From Phialophora verrucosa (taxonomy: Eukaryota; Ascomycota; Eurotiomycetes; Chaetothyriales; Herpotrichiellaceae): DNA of 64,000 bases. This document shows, in pieces, positions 1-9,453 of the stretch; positions within the stretch are counted from its first letter, which is position 1, and each line of letters opens with the position of its first letter. Location: contig MSED01000013.1 in the NCBI GenBank assembly GCA_002099365.1, positions 2,170,001 through 2,234,000 on the forward strand, written 5' to 3'. Position numbers and translations under genes: made by a program. The notes beneath the pieces are model-generated. The model worked only from the letters and a program-made list of their open reading frames with translations. It made no database searches and was not told the DNA's origin.

Positions 1-1181
1 GGGCTCTTATGTCTTCGATATGTCCTTCGACATCTGCTCTATGGAATCCAGCGTTTGAGCGAGCGAGTTGGATGGCTAAGGACAGCCATTCTGTCGAAAC
101 TGGTGGATCGGTCTCCGTCCTTCTGGACGATTAGCTTTTTATGTGTTCAGGCCCCAATGCAGAGGGAGCTGTCGTGAGCCCCACGACTGTTGGGATGTTT
201 TGGTCTGATGATGGATGATACCCAGGGTAGCAAATGTATGGGATATAACTCCGAAGGAGCGATGCTGGCGCTATATCGTCCTGGATGGCCGAGATCACCA
301 TGCTAACAGAGCACCAAGATGTCCTCGTACTTGTTAATATGGTGCCAACTTACGGAGTAGAAAGGACTGTTCTAGGTCATCCACGCCGCGGACCTATTGG
401 GATCTAATTAATCCTTACGCTGTCTTCTGGGAATTCCTGTCTTCTGGGAATTCCTGTCTTCTGGGAATTCCTGTCTTCTGGGAATTCCTGTCTTCTGGGC
501 TGCGGAGCCGAGTATCTTCTGTACTAGGCGCACGCAAACAGGAACGAAATCATTCAGTGGAGGGCACGCAGAAACGAAATGATTCGACAGCAAGCAAAGT
601 ACACGAAGTCGTTGAACGAAAAGAGAGCGGTCGCCATGTGTCAATTCACATACGCAGCACTTCGCAAACGGCTCTTGACTCAACGAAAAAGACCATTTCG
701 AGTCTCCGTCTCTCAGGCCCATCCTTGGGGCATGTATGTGTGTTCATTGATCTTGATTTTTTTCTCGTCGGTCTCGACTAGACATTACCAGCCACAATCG
801 CATGGGGACGACTTCGTCTCGAACCTTCGTTATGCGTTAGGGCCATGCTGGCGATGACAGTATGTATGCTGCGCAGCATCTCCCACCGACTGCCCTGTCA
901 CATCATGCTTCCCGGTTGAGGATGGTTGGAAGGAATTTTTGGGGGGGTTGCTTGAAATCGCCTCTTGTGCAAGCGGACACGGTACACAGCAGAAACGCGC
1001 GTCAACCAATCTATCTCCATGGCCTGTCTCTCTTGCACTTTCCTCACAGCGCTCTCGCACACCATCACCCACGCTGCAACCACCTCCCACGAACGGTCCC
1101 CACACGGAGGAAAAGAGGGCCCCGCCTGGCCTGGCTTGACCTTGCGAGACAGCCAGCCGACCAGCCAGCCAGCGAGCCGAT
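1..1181. other. Left-edge non-coding stretch
   Basis: No reading frame here resembles a protein I recognise, and the short open frames overlap one another on both strands without codon-like structure. It contains the 17-bp tandem array listed separately (421-499). Its right end is the 3' flank of RPL6, so part of it is probably that gene's 3' untranslated region. I see no RNA gene or mobile element. Confidence 0.5.
421..499. repeat. 17-bp tandem repeat, about 4.6 copies
   Basis: The unit TGTCTTCTGGGAATTCC is repeated perfectly at 421, 438, 455 and 472, followed by a partial 11-base copy at 489-499. Copies are adjacent with no spacer, so this is a minisatellite and not a CRISPR array. Identical copies suggest recent expansion by slippage or unequal exchange. 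Each complete unit includes an EcoRI site (GAATTC). Confidence 0.95.
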
Positions 1182-2051
1182 TTAGAAGGCCATCTCGTGG
1201 GGCTTCTGGCCGCTTCTCAGGCTGAAGCTGGACCTCAAGTAGCTGGCGAGGAACTCTTCCTTCTTGATCGCGGAAAGTAAAGGCTTGTCGATGCTCTTCT
1301 GGTCGGCTGCGCGAGAGGATTCTGGTGCTTTCTTCTGTTGGGGGGATTTTCGTCAGTGCGCGCCCATTATATCAAACGACATGCTAGGATAGGGGATTTC
1401 CAAAGATAACGAGGGCGTGGGTGAATCAATCCTACCTCTGGCTTCTCCCCCTGCTTCAAGAAAGCGTCCTCGCCCTTCTGCTTCCTACTCTTCTTATCCC
1501 GAGCGAAGTACTCCGGGCTGGAGACCTTGTCCACCGTCTTCTGGTCAAGACCGCCAATGTCGACTTTCGTAGACGTGGCAATCACGTATCTCGAGTTCAC
1601 CCGTCGGAGGGGCACGCCGTTGATCTTGAACGGTCCGGTCACGAGCAGGGCGCCTTCCTTGAGGTGCTTCAGGAGGATGACTCGCTTGCCGCGGAACCGG
1701 CCGGCGAGAAGAATGAGGACGGTGCCTGGCTGTAGAGCGGCTCGGGGTTTGGATGGGTGGAGAGTTTTGCGGACCTGGCGACATTGCTCATGTCAGTCGA
1801 CTTCGCCCCATCTGTATTGTAGGCGGGATTGAGATTTCTGTGTGTGTGAGAGAGAGACGGAGAGCTCCCTCTCGAGAGTCCCTGTGGCAGTCTCTCAAGT
1901 TGCTCAAATTCTCCTTGCAACTCACCTTCTTGCGTTGTGGCTCGTCGGTGGTGGGATACCACTTCGAGGCCTTCTGCGAATGATGGACCACGGTTCGCTC
2001 GCCAGAGCCGAACTTCTTGGTGACAGCGGGATTAGCCTCCGTAGCAGACAT
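1182..2051 (-). CDS. RPL6: 60S ribosomal protein L6 (eL6)
   Basis: Three exons on the minus strand: 2051-1926, 1774-1436 and 1334-1182. Together they give 205 residues, in the usual range for fungal eL6. The first exon encodes MSATEANPAVTKKFGSGERT and ends at a GTGAGT donor. The middle exon carries the eL6 core with LLAGRFRGKRV, GPFKINGVPLRRV and NSRYVIATSTKVD. The last exon ends in the conserved HEMAF-type terminus. Phases are consistent and all introns are GT...AG. The product is a structural component of the large cytosolic ribosomal subunit. It is divergently arranged with RPN13, whose start is 455 bp away, so the two share an intergenic promoter. Exon edges were placed by eye. Confidence 0.93.
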
Positions 2052-2505
2052 CGTGCCTGCGATCTGGTCCACGACTAGCTAAGGGAGGGAACAGGTAAAT
2101 TGGTGTTGGTACGTCGCCGAGTGGTGGTGGTAAGTTATCGACGATATCTGGCGCATATCGTGCTCGACTTGGCCGCACTGTGCGATTTCGTTCTCTTGGC
2201 AATCCGGAGGCGGAAAAACTTAAGCACGAACTGTTTAACATCGGCTTAGTCATTCATTCTGCCAAGCGGCTTGCTCGTTCGAGCTTGAGCGAATCCACCA
2301 TGTTTGCTCTGTTTGTCTTTCTCCAGGCTGGGTCGTCGTCGTGGTCGTCGTCCCTTCAGCAGCACAAACAGTGTGAACTCATCCTGAAACTCGCCCGCAT
2401 TACAGATAGCGGCTCGAAGCTCGATCTGCAAACCATTTCCGCTCGTCTTAGACTATTCCCGTTGCCTCTGAATTCTTCTCTCATCCCTACAACTAGCCAC
2501 CGACG
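2052..2505. promoter_or_regulatory. RPL6/RPN13 divergent promoter region
   Basis: This 454-bp gene-free interval separates the start codons of two divergently transcribed genes, one for a ribosomal protein and one for a proteasome subunit. It contains pyrimidine-rich tracts in front of RPN13. I could not assign a specific factor site with confidence. Confidence 0.5.
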
Positions 2506-3862
2506 ATGTCAATATCCCCGATTCTAACGTTCAAGGCAGGGCTTTGTGATTTCGATGTGAGCATTGCCGGCCATTCTACCTCATTTCAAGCACTGACGCT
2601 GATGTTTGTCCAGACCAGCTCCTCGCCTGCCAAAGTCAAGCCTCTCCCAACCCCCGGCTACCTCTACCTCTATGCTGAAGATGAACTGTTACACCTGTGC
2701 TGGCGCCCAAGAAACGCTCCATCAGACGAACCCCAGCTCGACTTGCTCATGCTTCCCACCGACGGCTCCTTCACGCCTTACCATCCAACGAGTGCTGCCA
2801 ATCCGTCAAATACGAGAAAAGCCACCAATGGCCGAATATACGTCCTCAAGTTCACCTCGAGTTCTCAAAGATACCTCTTCTGGCTGCAGTCACGAAGTCA
2901 ACACCCTCAAGGCGATCCATCATGGTTCAGCGCCCGTGATTTGAAGCTCGGCCAGATCGTGAACAACCTGCTACAGGGCGAAGAAGTCGACGTGGAAGCC
3001 CAGATGGCCAGCATACCGAGGGACCAGAACGACCCAGACGACGATGACGAGCCCATGGAGGACGTGGAAGGCACCAACCACGATCGCAACCGTCGTCCGT
3101 CTCATGCCGGTGGCGGAGCTGGCCCCGATGCCACGGGCGGGGATATTCGTGAGGAAGGCGAACCCTCGAGAGAAGGTGGTGCCGATGGCGGAAGAGCGTA
3201 GGTAATGCACCCGCGTCGTGCGTTTCTGAACCTCTCCTGCTGAGACAAGTCGCTGACTTTCCCAATGCAGGGCGGCAGCTAGTGGAGATGCAAGCTCTCT
3301 GGTCCAAAACTTCCTCCGAGCAATGCAAGAACGCAACCAGGGTGGTGGTGGTGGCGGCGGCGGCCCAGCGCACGAGCAGCTATTCACCACTCTCGCGGAC
3401 CTGCTTACACCGGCTTCAACAATACCGCTGCTGGATGAGGCCGATGACGAACTCATCGATCGGCTATATGAATGTCTGCCCCCACAGCTGGTAGCCGCGG
3501 TACAAGCGTCGGTCAATACATCAGCTTTACAGAACCCCGAATCGAGCGCCGAGGAGAAACAGGCTGCGCAACGAGCCTTGACCGTGGCCAGAAAGGACAT
3601 GTTACGGAGAGTCTTGCATTCGCCGCAGTTTTCTCAAAGTTTAGCCAGTTTAACGATTGCACTCCGAGAAGGTGGTCTTCCTATCATTGCAGAGACTATC
3701 AGGATCCCTGTTCGAAACGGCGGATATCTTAGACATGGTGGTGTGCCTATGGGGGGCGGGGAGGCTGTTGAAGCGTTCATTGAAGGCGTCAGAAAGGACG
3801 TTGAGGACAAGCTAGCAAAGGGAGACGATGATACAGGTGGTGACCAGATGCAGCACGACTAA
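2506..3862 (+). CDS. RPN13: Proteasomal ubiquitin receptor Rpn13/ADRM1
   Basis: Exons 2506-2556, 2614-3197 and 3271-3862 give 408 residues. The N-terminal part is a pleckstrin-like receptor for ubiquitin (Pru) domain, recognisable from ILTFKAG, YLYAEDELLHLCWR and GRIYVLKFTSSSQRYLFWLQ, closely matching human ADRM1. An acidic and glycine-rich linker follows. The C-terminal half (about 245-385) looks like the DEUBAD helical domain that in homologues binds the deubiquitinase UCH37. The protein sits on the 19S cap and docks ubiquitylated substrates. The first intron (57 bp) is a multiple of three and lacks stops, so a naive reading frame runs through it; removing it restores the ADRM1-like spacing. 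The second intron uses donor GTAGGT at 3198. Confidence 0.9.
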
Positions 3863-5092
3863 AACCGATGCCATGCATCTTCCTTGCCCTGACCAGGAAT
3901 ACAGCCTTGTGCCAAGGAAAAAGCCTCTTTGTTTCTTGATCGGCCTGCTCCGTAGAACTATTGAAAATAAAAAATACGTAGCCCGAGTTGCCGACGCACA
4001 AGCGAGCAGCAAGGGACATCCTCGCCATGGATTTCTTGTCTCACGAGACCAATGTCCTATATCAGACATCCCTAGGCCGAGGTTCGTCGTCTTCATCTCT
4101 TCCCTCCTCCCCTTGCTTCCAAGACTGCTCCACCGGTGGGTTGACTGGATCTCAACATCAGCCACCCTGTCAACAACGACTTCTCAGATTCTCCTTTCAA
4201 TGCAATCTCCGACCCCTTGAACCATGGAATCGACTTTCCTGAACGCGATTGTGCCCATCCCGTGACATGGCGAGATGATGAAACCGTAGCTGGGAAGCTC
4301 GTCCGAGCAGATGCGCACTCCAGCACCTGTGTTCGTCCATTCCATGACAATGCGTAAAGCGACCAGATAAGCACTAGGCAGTTACGAAGATCGGCCAAAG
4401 TCTCGATCACCCGATTCTGGCTTTTGATATGAATGGCAAGGTGGACAAGAGAGGCCCTGACCCTGCACAGAGACGACTCGCGAAATGTGGTGTCAGAGTT
4501 CTTCACCAACACGGCCCGAAAGCAGTCATGACCGCTGCCGTGTATATGAAGATAGGCAGATTGTTAGAGGCCGGGTGACCCGGAAAAGGCATCGACCACA
4601 TGCTCCTTTGGCAGGAGAGTCCTTCGAGGAGGGTGCCTAGACGACCTTGTCAGTGATTCTTCAGAGGCCTAGTGATGACGGGCATGTAAAAGCGCGCTCA
4701 TCATGCGATCCGTTTCTGGAGTTTGCCAAACCTCCCGGCAATGTGATGCTTCGTCTTCGAGGGGAGGGCAGGATTGCCGAAGCATCTCTGGCTCCACAGG
4801 CTCCACCACAAACCCCCGCCATCCCCTCACTCATGTTCGAGATGCCTGAGCGTCTAAGGATACGCAATATAAGTACAAGTCCGGTCTTGGTGAAGAAGCA
4901 CTTGGGGTGATGCTGTGCTTCTCCGCCCAACGGACTCAGGGACGAGCAAGTTGGTTATCAAAGGTCATCCGTGTCAAATCAGAATCGCCAGAGTCCAACT
5001 CTACCTCGGATGTGCCATCTTGAGATAATCCTCCTACCCTCCAGCCTCCCCGCTTGAGGACCAGGAGCTTCGATTACAACCTCGCTGGGAGG
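3863..5092. other. Intergenic, no gene recognised
   Basis: About 1.2 kb between the RPN13 stop and the start of the metallo-beta-lactamase gene. The longest open frame, on the minus strand at 4093-4512, has no recognisable motif. The stretch presumably holds the RPN13 3' untranslated region and the promoter of the next gene. Confidence 0.5.
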
Positions 5093-7156
5093 ATGGACGG
5101 CGCGGGACGTGAGGCTTTCAACATCCCAGCATCATGTCCGTTCACGATCCAAGAAATCCAACTCAATGGCATCACCAAATCGAACACATATCTCATCCGA
5201 GAGCGTGACGGATATGGAGAGTTTCCGCACATCTACGCGAAGATATGCAGCTCACCTCGATCAGCTTCCTCGCCCGACTCATACGTCTACCGCCATTACA
5301 GCTACTCTCGCTATCTGAACGGTGGAGATTTTGAAAACAAGCCCGAGGCAAGCTGCAAGGTGATTGTCCTTAGCGATACCGGATGTGGGAGTGAAATTCC
5401 TAATGCCGCCTTTTCGAAACCATGGCCCTACTTTCCAGAATACGATGGTCGCGAAGGGCAGTACAGGAATCGTGCTCAGCCCGAAGTGTGGAATATTCGA
5501 ACCTTTCTCGAGTACACAATCAATCCAGGCGGACGGATACCCTACTTGATCATGACCACGCATTGTCACTATGACCACATCATGGGAATCGCAAAGTTAT
5601 TACCTCCATCTACATCAACTACTTTCCTGGCATCTTCACACGCTAAATCATTCGTCTCTCCATATGCGAACTTGCAGAAACACAGCCTCTGCAATACACT
5701 CAACCTCAACGCCCCTAAGTACGACGTGGCAATCTGGGCCGACGATCTCTCCCGCGTGGCGTATACCACCACATTGACTCCCTCTCCTTTCACCCTGGGC
5801 GCTACAATCCTCACGCCTTTCACAATTCTGCACACTCCAGGCCATACGCCGGACTCCCTCTCCTGGTATGATAGCCATCTCCGCCTGCTGTGTGTGGGAG
5901 ATAGTTTTTATGCCAAGGAAACCAATACCACGAAAGAGGCGAGGTGGGGGAGCGAACCGGCCATGCCTGTTATATTCAACTTGGAGAGCGATCTGAAGGA
6001 CTGGTGGAGGAGCCTCGATAAAGTGCTCCAGTTTGTGAGGGAGAGGAACAGGGAGGTTGGCGACGGTGCCGAGGCTGAGTCCGAGAAAGATACCGGAGAG
6101 CATTCAAGACCAGCGAGGGATGGGGACCGAAGTGACGCCGAGAAGCACACTGACGGGGAGATTGAGGACGAGGGATTCGTTCTCATCGATGTCGAAAATA
6201 CAACTAGTGACACGGACGACGAACTCTCCCTGGCCACAAAGGCTGAGCAGTTATGTTTAGCACCGAGCGCCTCCACCGCCACCGCACCAAATGCAGCTCC
6301 AGTGGTCAACTTGCAGAAACAAACCGGCTTCGATATCCCCCCTCCCTTGCAACGAAACTTCACCACCTTGCCCACCACATCCAGGAACTCCCTGTTGACC
6401 CCAACGATCCTGCCAACAGCAACACCTCCCAAACGTGGCTCCACACCAAACATGCTAGCTTTCGACCTCAACAAACTGAACTCCGATCCGTGGATGCTCG
6501 TCATCAACCGCGACGCACTCTTCCCCCGTCCTCACCTTCATTCTCCACCTCCGCCTGCGCCGCCGCAAATCCGTCGCCTCCCCTCTTGGAACCGGCCTAA
6601 ATGCAGTCCAGATTCTTCTCAGGCGCAGCCTCGCCATCCCCTGGGCCCCCACACGACTCCACGGCCTCGAGTCAAGCTCTGTGCCGCCCACACGACCCTA
6701 TCTCTGGACGCAGAGCACGCGCTCATCTCGATGCGAGGATTCCTCCTTCGCGTCCTGAAGGACGAGGTCCCCTGCCGGCGCGTCGAGGACGGCGCCCGTG
6801 GCGAGGAGCAGTGGTTATGGGACTTTGCCATTCCGGCTTCCGAGGACAGGAGGAGAGTACTAACACCGGCTCCTTCCTCCTGGCCATGGGGAAACACGCT
6901 TGATCGATTCACCGCGCGGGAGACGAGGACTGCTGAAACGCACCGCGCTCGCGGGGAGGCGGAGGTGGAGATGCAGATGCAGATGCAGATGCAGATGCAG
7001 GGGCAGATGGAGCCGGAAAGACGGGGACGAGGGTACCAAGACCGCGCGATGCACGCGTATAGTGTGCTTGCGCCATTGAGCGTGATCGAGGAGGGGAGGA
7101 GACAGATTCTTGGTCGGGTGAATGCGAGCACGAGGAGTCCCGCTGGGGTAGTGTAG
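5093..7156 (+). CDS. Metallo-beta-lactamase-fold hydrolase with a long disordered insert
   Basis: A single uninterrupted frame of 687 residues. I chose the ATG at 5093 because the frame upstream to 5054 begins with TTG. Zinc-ligand signatures are clear: HCHYDH at about 157-162 (HxHxDH), the GHTPDS histidine at 251 and the VGDSF aspartate at 270. The fold therefore ends up as a di-metal hydrolase, but the substrate is unknown. Between about residue 320 and 550 lies a low-complexity stretch rich in D, E, S, T and P. After it the family's C-terminal block resumes (RVKLCAAHTT, FLLRVLKDEVPCR). Close to the end, five ATGCAG hexamers (6971-7000) encode a Gln-Met run. Related fungal proteins usually lack so large an insert. 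Cytosolic location is likely because no signal peptide or membrane segment is visible. Confidence 0.85.
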   Translation: MDGAGREAFNIPASCPFTIQEIQLNGITKSNTYLIRERDGYGEFPHIYAKICSSPRSASSPDSYVYRHYSYSRYLNGGDFENKPEASCKVIVLSDTGCGSEIPNAAFSKPWPYFPEYDGREGQYRNRAQPEVWNIRTFLEYTINPGGRIPYLIMTTHCHYDHIMGIAKLLPPSTSTTFLASSHAKSFVSPYANLQKHSLCNTLNLNAPKYDVAIWADDLSRVAYTTTLTPSPFTLGATILTPFTILHTPGHTPDSLSWYDSHLRLLCVGDSFYAKETNTTKEARWGSEPAMPVIFNLESDLKDWWRSLDKVLQFVRERNREVGDGAEAESEKDTGEHSRPARDGDRSDAEKHTDGEIEDEGFVLIDVENTTSDTDDELSLATKAEQLCLAPSASTATAPNAAPVVNLQKQTGFDIPPPLQRNFTTLPTTSRNSLLTPTILPTATPPKRGSTPNMLAFDLNKLNSDPWMLVINRDALFPRPHLHSPPPPAPPQIRRLPSWNRPKCSPDSSQAQPRHPLGPHTTPRPRVKLCAAHTTLSLDAEHALISMRGFLLRVLKDEVPCRRVEDGARGEEQWLWDFAIPASEDRRRVLTPAPSSWPWGNTLDRFTARETRTAETHRARGEAEVEMQMQMQMQMQGQMEPERRGRGYQDRAMHAYSVLAPLSVIEEGRRQILGRVNASTRSPAGVV
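6971..7000 (+). repeat. ATGCAG hexanucleotide microsatellite inside a coding exon
   Basis: Five exact copies of ATGCAG in frame encode alternating Met and Gln near the C-terminus of the metallo-beta-lactamase-fold protein. Being a multiple of three, length changes would not break the frame. Confidence 0.9.
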
Positions 7157-7703
7157 GTGTAGTGCAGGTGTAGATGGCAGTCCTAGTTGTAAGTGCAGTG
7201 TCGGTGTACGGTGGAGGCGTAGGTTGTATGCGTAGAAGAGGATCTCATCTTTCTACCTGCCTTTCTTCGACTGATCGATCCACCAGACGTCGGCCGATGC
7301 GAGGCAAGACAAACAGGCAGATACATAAGCAGGTAGGTACTCAGCGGTGGTGCCGCCGAATCTTGACCAGCTGGACGTGACGTACCTATTCTTCCTGTAG
7401 TGTGTATACAATATGCACAGACGGATGGGGTCACGCAGGCCCGGAGCCATGGATATCATCTCCAGGAAATTCCCAGGTTGTGGAGCTGGCTGGAAAGGAT
7501 GTCCTGGGCATACTCCGTGTTCCGTATCTGCAGCAATACATTCCGAGGGAAAAGTCATCCGCTTTTATATTATCCAAAGCGTGGTACCCACGCCGCGAGT
7601 CCGCGGTGTAGTCAGCTAGAGAGCTATCCAAGTTCAGGCTCAGTCTGCGCAAAGTCGCAAGCATGCTCTGGGATGATACAATACACCATGGCATGACGCA
7701 GGA
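7157..7703. other. Convergent intergenic region
   Basis: 547 bp between two genes that point toward each other (the metallo-beta-lactamase-fold gene and DPB4). Nothing beyond presumed 3' untranslated regions is visible. Confidence 0.5.
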
Positions 7704-8852
7704 TCAATCACTCTCCTCATCGCTCGCAACTTCGACCTCGCCGTTCGGCAGGAGGCCTCGTCGTCCACCGTTCGTAAGCCGTGCATCATCGACATCGTCA
7801 TTCTCAGCTTCGTCGTCACCTGATCCATCTTCTTCGTTCTCCTCGTCGTCGTCTTCCGTTTCGTCAGCTTGGTCGTCTTCTTCTTCTTCGTCGGCGGCAC
7901 CGTCGGCATCGTCGTCTTCAGCATCATCGGCATCGTCGACGTCTTCATCCTCGTCCGGGCCGTCCGAAGCCGGAATGGCCTTCTCTTTGCCGTTTGCGGG
8001 CGCATTGCCCACAGCGCCGGAGATCACGTCGACGTTAGAAATCTCCGTGTTTCCATCTGCGTCCTGGCCAGCCGCGGCCTCGGCAGCAATCATCGTCGTC
8101 CCGTTCAATTGCTGCTCCAGCATCCTCTCCTCTTCGTCCTCGTCCTCCTCGCTGATCCGTCTGATTTTCTTACTGTCGGGCTCTCCTCGATCCTCTTCTC
8201 CACCGGCCGACTCCCTCGCCTTGACTTTCTCTCGATAGCCCTTCCTCTTCCTCATCACACTCTCCTCGTACAGGGCGACTTCACGTTCTAACCGGCCACC
8301 TTGTCTGCCATCCTTCCCGATGGCGCCCAGATCCATCACCCCGGCCATTTCCATTTCTTGCAGAGCGACATACACGTCCTGGATACCCAACGTCTTGCGA
8401 TGGCGCAGTTGGGACTGCTCGTTGGCGTGGTGCGCGAGATAGGAGATGAAGACGGTGGCCGAGCGTGTCAGCGCCAAGAGGGCATCTTTCTGGAGCGACG
8501 TGTTCGGAGGCAGCGACCCGCGAGCGAGCCGGGATATTAGCGAGCGCGGAAGGAGAAGGTCCTGTAGAAAAGATAACAGAGTTAGAGTCGGTCGGTCGGT
8601 CGGTATATCTGACGGATACAACAAACAACGATTGTGTGCACAGCAAAAAACACGTTGCCGGGCGTCATCACGTACATCGATGCCAATACCGTCATCTTGC
8701 TTCCCTGACCCTCCGCCCGACTGACGCGACTGCTTAGGGTGCGCGTGCTGAGTAGGTGACGTCGTGGCGTGGGTGGCATTCGAGACCATTGATACGTCGC
8801 CGTTGGTGTCTTGGGCGCTGGCTATCGAGGCGCCGCTTTTTCGCGGCGGCAT
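7704..8852 (-). CDS. DPB4: DNA polymerase epsilon histone-fold subunit (Dpb4/POLE3-like)
   Basis: Two exons, 8852-8676 and 8561-7704, give 344 residues. The intron has donor GTACGT and acceptor CTACAG. The histone fold starts at the second exon, about residues 60-145: LLLPRSLISRLARGSLPPNT, QKDALLALTRSATVFISYLA and a following RKTLGIQDVYVALQEM helix. This is the NF-YB-like half of the Dpb3-Dpb4 dimer of DNA polymerase epsilon, and Dpb4 is shared with the ISW2/CHRAC remodeller in yeast. The C-terminal 150 residues are extremely acidic (runs of D and E), as in fungal homologues but longer than in yeast. The N-terminal 59 residues are low complexity. The start ATG at 8852 gives MPPRKSG. A (GGTC)4 repeat lies in the intron. 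Confidence 0.88.
   Translation of the reverse strand: MPPRKSGASIASAQDTNGDVSMVSNATHATTSPTQHAHPKQSRQSGGGSGKQDDGIGIDVRDDARQRVFCCAHNRCLLYPSDIPTDRPTLTLLSFLQDLLLPRSLISRLARGSLPPNTSLQKDALLALTRSATVFISYLAHHANEQSQLRHRKTLGIQDVYVALQEMEMAGVMDLGAIGKDGRQGGRLEREVALYEESVMRKRKGYREKVKARESAGGEEDRGEPDSKKIRRISEEDEDEEERMLEQQLNGTTMIAAEAAAGQDADGNTEISNVDVISGAVGNAPANGKEKAIPASDGPDEDEDVDDADDAEDDDADGAADEEEEDDQADETEDDDEENEEDGSGDDEAENDDVDDARLTNGGRRGLLPNGEVEVASDEESD
8585..8602. repeat. GGTC tetranucleotide repeat in the DPB4 intron
   Basis: Four tandem GGTC units inside the 114-bp DPB4 intron. It is a short microsatellite with no evident function. Confidence 0.8.
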
Positions 8853-9453
8853 GGTGGGCGTGAGAAGAAAGCAGTGCTGTGTCTTGAGCTTGATGCGTCG
8901 GCTGACCGTGCCGGCCTGTTCCTTCTCGCGGCCGTTTATCGTCTCTCCGTTGCAGTTTCGATACAGAATAGGAGGACGCCTCTTAACCAGACAGCGTGCT
9001 GAAGTCGAGTCGACACTCGACGGTGCTCTTACCACGACCGATATGTTGCCGGTGGAATAAGTCCCAAGCCAAATCAGCGCTCCGATGCGAGTCCGACGGG
9101 CGTTCAAGGTGCGGGCGATGCTTGATATCCTGTAGTCCACTTGTTGAAAGGTCTCTGAGTCGTCGTTCTTCTGGGAGTCGAAACTTTACTGAGTGGTGGG
9201 ATTAATTAGAAGTTGAGGCGCGGTTGACGTCGCGAACGCGAGCGCGATGTTGGGGAGGAATTTCAATTCTCCAAGCCACCCCCGACTCGACATCAAGGAC
9301 AGCATCGAGATATGAAGGCGAGTGGCACGAGGGAAGACGAGAACAATAGGTTGTGTGAACGCTTTAGATTGTTTGCTCCATGCAGCAGCTGCGATCACGC
9401 AGAGGCCCATCTATCTGTTGACGCCAGACGCCGTTCCATGGGTTCGTCAGCAC
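8853..9453. other. DPB4 promoter and NUG1 3' flank
   Basis: 601 bp between the DPB4 start and the NUG1 stop, both genes on the minus strand. No additional gene is supported. Confidence 0.5.

Noticed and set aside
421..499. Possible CRISPR-like array
   Set aside because: Repeats are directly adjacent with no spacers and the organism is a fungus; it is a minisatellite.
5054..5092. Upstream extension of the metallo-beta-lactamase gene
   Set aside because: The extension begins with TTG; the first ATG is at 5093.
6619..7131. 170-codon minus-strand frame
   Set aside because: Antisense shadow of the metallo-beta-lactamase gene; its Cys-Ile repeats arise from the ATGCAG microsatellite.
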